Below, piece after piece: positions 59,891-64,000 of a stretch of DNA of 64,000 nt; position 1 is the first letter of the stretch; each line of letters begins with the position of its first letter. The stretch comes from AP-15 sp963846635 (GTDB lineage Bacteria > Pseudomonadota > Alphaproteobacteria > ATCC43930 > CGMCC-115725): NCBI GenBank assembly GCA_963846635.1, contig CAWJXM010000018.1, positions 1 to 64,000 of the forward strand, given 5' to 3'. Both the position numbers and the translations under genes were made by a program. The notes under the pieces are model-generated. The model had not been told where the DNA came from. It ran no database searches and saw nothing but the letters and a program-made list of their open reading frames with translations.

Positions 59891-60427
59891 GTGAAAAGGA
59901 TGCTGCTAGCAGGGGTGATCGCTGCGAGTGCCGCGATCATAGTGCCGGCCTATGCCCAGATGCCTGCTGCGAACCCGAACCCGCCGCCCGCACCGGCGCC
60001 GACAAATCCACCCGAGCAGCCGGGCGGCGGACCAGGAATGCGGGGAGGACCGATGATGCACCGCGAGATGTGGCGCCATGGGGAAATGCGCTGGAACCCG
60101 CAGCGGCGCTGCATCGATCGGCTTGCCCGGCGCGCCGCCCATCGTGCCTATGTCGAGACCGAGCTGAACCTGACTCCAGAGCAGCGCCCGCTGTGGGACA
60201 GATTGCAGAATATCGCGCAGGGCGAACAGCAGCGTGAGCGCCAGCTCTGTCAACAGCTGAAACCCGACGAAGAATTGACCACGCTTGATCGGATGAACCG
60301 GGCGCAGCAGTTCCTGTCGACCCGCCTTGACGCGTTGCAGGCGGCCAAACCTGCGGTGCAGGCGCTCTATCAATCGCTGAGTCCGGAGCAGCGAGAGATT
60401 TTCGACCATCCGTTCCGCCGCGACTGA
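59891..60427 (+). CDS. Exported LTxxQ-motif (Spy/CpxP-like) protein
   Basis: 178 aa from a GTG start (GGAGG six bases upstream). Signal peptide to about residue 23 (PAYAQ), a Pro/Gly/Met-rich linker, then helices with LNLTPEQRPLWDRLQ and LSPEQREIFDHP, the two LTxxQ-type motifs. Periplasmic chaperone or stress-sensing role is likely by family. Confidence 0.8.
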   Translation: MKRMLLAGVIAASAAIIVPAYAQMPAANPNPPPAPAPTNPPEQPGGGPGMRGGPMMHREMWRHGEMRWNPQRRCIDRLARRAAHRAYVETELNLTPEQRPLWDRLQNIAQGEQQRERQLCQQLKPDEELTTLDRMNRAQQFLSTRLDALQAAKPAVQALYQSLSPEQREIFDHPFRRD

Positions 60428-60542
60428 AGCCGGCCCGCTTCCTTGGCGGCGAGGCGGCTTCGAGGTCAGCCGGTCCGGACGGGCGGTTGCCCGCGGCGCT
60501 TGGCGGGTCTTATCAGCTACGGCCCGAGAATGAGATCGCGAA

Positions 60543-60836
60543 TCACGGCGGATTATGATGGGCTTGCGGTTCCTGGGCACCACCGCGGCGCAGCCAAGTT
60601 ATCGAGAGAAATGCGCCAAGCCACGAGCCTGTCGCAGCAAAGACGACGTAGATCGCGTTTTCCGTGTAACTGATCACCGCGAACGCCGATAACAAATACC
60701 AGATAGCGCTCCAATTTGCCGCCCAAACCCGACGCTTGCCGCTCACCGCCGCATTGAAGAGGACATAGACGGCATCGGTCGCCGCAGTGGAAGCGAGCAC
60801 ACCCAGCGCGATAAGCGGGTGGACACCAAAGATCAT
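60543..60836 (-). CDS. Small membrane protein, three helices
   Basis: 97 aa from ATG at 60836. Helices at about 7-27, 45-60 and 66-85 (LIALGVLASTAATDAVYVLF, IWYLLSAFAVISY, IYVVFAATGSWLGAFL). The longer open frame to 61028 is unlikely because its N-terminus shows no family features. Function unknown. Confidence 0.65.
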   Translation of the reverse strand: MIFGVHPLIALGVLASTAATDAVYVLFNAAVSGKRRVWAANWSAIWYLLSAFAVISYTENAIYVVFAATGSWLGAFLSITWLRRGGAQEPQAHHNPP

Positions 60837-60946
60837 GCCAGCATCTCCGTATCGAGGGCCTCTGCGCATTGCACCGGGCGGTAGGTATTGACGCCCAGTT
60901 AGGGAGCCGTGTCTGATCGGAAGGTCAAACCGTTCCGGGAGAGCGT

Positions 60947-63893
60947 ATGCCGCTCGATAATCCGACTGGGTCATCCTTTGAAGCGCGGCTACGCCGCGAA
61001 ATCCGCGGCCAGGTATTATTCGACGCATTCAGCCGCGGTCGCTACAGCACCGACGCGTCGATCTACCAGATCGAGCCGCTGGGCGTTGTCGTGCCGCGCA
61101 CTCGCGAAGATGCGGCGGCCGCGATTGCGATCGCGCGCGAGGAAGGGGCGCCGGTGTTGGCGCGGGGTGCCGGCACCTCGCAATGCGGCCAGACCGTCGC
61201 TCGCGCACTGGTCATCGATTGTTCGAAGCATCTCGACCGGATCGTCTCGGTCGATGTCGAGGGCAAACGGGCGCGGGTCGAGCCCGGGGTTGTGCTCGAC
61301 CGACTAAATCGCGAGCTGCGGCGGCATAAGCTGTTCTTCCCCGTCGATCCGTCAACCGCAAGCCGGGCCACGATCGGCGGCATGGCCGGCAACAACAGCT
61401 GCGGCGCGCGTTCGATCCGCTACGGCAACATGGTCCATAATGTGCGCGCCATCGACGCGCTGCTCGCCGACGGCACCCGCGCCTGGTTCGGCGAGGTTGC
61501 CGGTAATTTGCCTGCCGATGGCAATGGCGATCCTATGCCCGAGCGCTATCGCGACCTCGTGCAGCAGATGCGCGCCTTGCACCGGCGCGAAGCCGACGAG
61601 ATCGCGCAGGCGATTTCCGCAGGTGCTGCGGCGGGTGGGCGGCTACAATATCGATTCGATTGATGGCGACGGCTCCCGCGGCGGTCACAACATGGCAAGG
61701 CTGCTGGTCGGCTCCGAAGGTACCCTCGCCTTTTTCAACGAGATCGAACTCGATCTGCAGCCGATCCCGGCGCATCGGGTGCTCGGCATCTGCCATTTCC
61801 CGACCTTTTACAGCGCGATGGATTCGACGCGAAAGATCGTCGAATTAGGGCCGAGTGCCATCGAGCTGGTCGACCGGACGATGATCGACTTGGCCCGCGA
61901 CATTCCGATGTTTCGCACCGTCATCGACAGTTTTGTCCAAGGCGAGCCGGCGGCATTGCTGATGACCGAGTTCGCCGGCGACGACCCCGCAGAAAACCTG
62001 CGCCGGCTCAAAGCGCTGCACGAACTGATGGGCGATCTGGGTTTTCCGGACGCGGTCGTCGACGCGATCGACCCAGCATTTCAAGCCGCCGTCCTGGAGG
62101 TGCGCGCCCAAGGACTGAACATCATGATGTCGATGAAGGGCGACGGCAAACCCGTCTCCTTTCTCGAAGATTGCGCCGTTCGCCTCGAAGACCTCGCCCA
62201 ATACACCGATCGCCTGACCCAGATTTTTGAAAAGCACGGCACCTACGGCACCTGGTACGCGCATGCCTCGGTCGGCTGCCTGCATGTGCGCCCGGTGCTC
62301 AACCTCAAGCAGGAGCTCGAAGTCAAAAAGATGCGGGCGATCGCCGAGGAAGCTTTTGCGATGGTTCGCGAATACAAAGGCTCGCATTCGGGCGAGCATG
62401 GCGACGGGCTGGTACGCTCCGAATTCCACGAGGCGATGTTTGGCGGCCGTCTGGTGAGGGCCTTCGAGGACGTCAAGGACGCCTTTGATCCGCAAGGCCT
62501 GTTCAATCCCGGCAAGATCGTGCGGGCGCCCAAGATGGACGATCGCAGCCTGTTCCGCTTCAAGCCGGACTACCGGCCGCTGCCGATCGCGACGGCGCTG
62601 GACTGGTCGGAATGGGGCGGGTTCGCTGCCGCGGCCGAGATGTGCAACAATAACGGCGCCTGCCGCGCGCGCGACCCCGGCGTCATGTGCCCGTCGTTCC
62701 GCGCCACCGGCGACGAACAGCATCTGACCCGCGGTCGCGCCAATACGTTGCGGCTTGCGCTGTCGGGCCAGCTCGGTCCCGAGGCCCTGGTTTCGCCCGA
62801 GATGCGGGACACCATGGATCTTTGCATCTCATGCAAAGGCTGCCGCCGCGAATGCCCGACCGGCGTCGATTTGGCGCGAATGAAGATCGAGTTCCTGCAC
62901 CATTATCATCGCCGTCATCCCCTGTCGCGACGCGACCGGCTGATCGCCTTTCTGCCGCGCTATGCTAGCCATGCGGCACGCTTCGCCGCGCTGCTGAACC
63001 TTCGCAATCGGGTGCCGTTTCTGGCCGAACTCGGCGAGCGCTCCGTTGGTCTCAGTGCCGCTCGGAAGTTGCCGCAATGGTCCACGCGGCCCTACCGCGC
63101 TGGCGATGCAAAGCGCGGGCGCGCGCTCGCGGCGAATGGAACGGCCGCTCGAGGGCAGCGCGAGGCGGTGCTGTTTGTCGACACCTTCAACCGCTATTTC
63201 GAGCCGGAAAATGCTCGCGCCGCCGAGCGGGTGCTGAGCCGCGCCGGATACACTATCGTCAGCCCGGACCTGGCGCGCGGCCGGCCATTGTGTTGCGGGC
63301 GAACCTTTCTCGCGGTCGGTCTTGTCGAGGAAGCACGCAAGGAAGCCCGGCGCACGGTCGTGGCGTTGACGCCCTATGTCCGCGCCGGCACACCGGTTGT
63401 CGGCCTCGAACCTTCGTGCTTGTTGACCTTGCGCGACGAGTTCCCGGCAATCCTGCCCGGGGACGAGACCAGGGCGCTCGCCGCCCACGCGCAGCTCTTC
63501 GAGGAATTTGTCGCCGCTGAACATCAGGCCGGCCACTTTGACCTCGCCCTGAAGCCAATGCCTGGGCGTCAGGTTTTATTGCACGGCCATTGCCATCAGA
63601 AGGCCTTTGCGACGTTGCCGGCTGCCGTAAAGAGCTTGCAGCTGATCCCCGATCTTAACGTCGAAACCTTTGATGCGACGTGTTGCGGCATGGCCGGCGC
63701 ATTCGGTTACGAGGCCGAGCACTACGCAATGTCGATGCAGATCGGCGAGCTCGGCGTCCTGCCAAAGATGCGCGCTGCCCCGCCCGACACACTCCTGGCC
63801 GCCTGCGGCACCAGCTGCCGCCACCAGATCGCCGACGCCACCGGCCGCGAAGCCCGCCATATCGTCCGTCTCCTCGACGACGCATCCGCATGA
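60947..63893 (+). pseudogene. FAD-linked oxidase with C-terminal Fe-S domains (D-lactate dehydrogenase-like), frameshifted
   Basis: The N-terminal frame (60947-61663) has the FAD-binding blocks PLGVVVPRTREDAAAAIAIAREEGAPVLARGAGTSQCGQ and TIGGMAGNNSCGARSIRYGNMV. The second frame (61610-63893) continues FPQVLRRVGGYNIDSIDGDGSRGGHNMARLLVGSEGTLAFF, the FAD-oxidase C-terminal domain, two 4Fe-4S motifs (MCNNNGACRARDPGVMCPSF, CISCKGCRRECPTG) and CCG domains (LCCGRTF, ATCCGMAGAFG). One extra G near 61605 separates the frames. A single-base change this late may be a sequencing error; otherwise the gene is inactive. Intact length would be about 980 aa. Confidence 0.85.
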
Positions 63894-64000
63894 AAGCGGA
63901 TCGTAAAGGGGAATCCCAGCGGCTGGCCAGTTCCGGACAGACGATGCTTTAGCAAGGACCCAATGGCTTTGAGGAAAACGGCGGTTATTGTTTCAATACC
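63894..64000. other. Right edge of the window, no feature seen
   Basis: No complete gene or recognisable signal could be identified in the last 107 bases. Confidence 0.5.

Overview
The window looks like an alphaproteobacterial chromosome, probably of the order Hyphomicrobiales (Rhizobiales). It has high GC, the gene order rpmI-rplT-pheS-pheT at the right end, and short dispersed palindromes typical of that group. This assignment rests on gene content only. No rRNA or tRNA gene was recognised, and there is no CRISPR array.

Layout. (1) 1-982: two divergent paralogues of a small secreted Tyr/Gly/His-rich protein. The left one is split by a 155-bp inverted-repeat element. The right one keeps only its signal-peptide half, and its other half lies at 53787-54062, in frame. 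About 52.8 kb of accreted DNA therefore appears to sit inside that gene. (2) 1061-5444: a redox cluster (diheme cytochrome c4, Cyc2-like heme-porin, HiPIP) with a perfect FNR/FixK box, followed by an ISNCY element. (3) 5563-10159: a membrane protein, a seven-repeat YVTN propeller, and an operon of a transglutaminase-like protein, an RHS-tipped L,D-transpeptidase-like toxin and a periplasmic candidate immunity protein. (4) 10179-17605: a gene split by an IS4-family element, a tyrosine recombinase and a cargo-less Tn5053-type transposon with a 5-bp target duplication. (5) 17643-28114: a defence island. It holds a CapH/CapP-like HTH-metallopeptidase pair divergent from a ubiquitin-like/E2-like/JAB-E1 operon, a broken MmeI-like restriction-modification gene, a RelE/HigB-type toxin-antitoxin pair and a Y-family polymerase. 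(6) 28366-36260: transposases, second copies of the IS4 and IS701 elements, a split PD-(D/E)XK-like gene and a resolvase. (7) 36395-40636: a broken cation-efflux gene, a ModE-like regulator with a half-site cluster, a TauE/SafE permease, a cupin-like protein, a HiPIP with a methionine-rich loop and a cation transporter. (8) 40785-48704: an IS21 element whose istB is split twice by two large-serine-recombinase elements. (9) 48705-53693: an ISKra4 element, a second tyrosine recombinase, a pRiA4b ORF-3 protein and a small excisionase-like protein near the right junction. (10) 54253-64000: ordinary chromosome with ribosomal proteins L35 and L20, both PheRS subunits, a class IV aminotransferase, a Spy-like protein and a frameshifted FAD/Fe-S oxidoreductase.

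Four insertion events can be reversed on paper to give an uninterrupted reading frame, each with its target duplication: the MITE at 371, IS4 at 10718, and IS701 at 21002 and 33032. The two serine-recombinase insertions in istB reverse in the same way at a shared short core. The most notable functional systems are the regulated ubiquitin-like operon, the RHS toxin/immunity pair, the Cyc2-c4-HiPIP cluster, the Met-rich HiPIP and the doubly interrupted istB.
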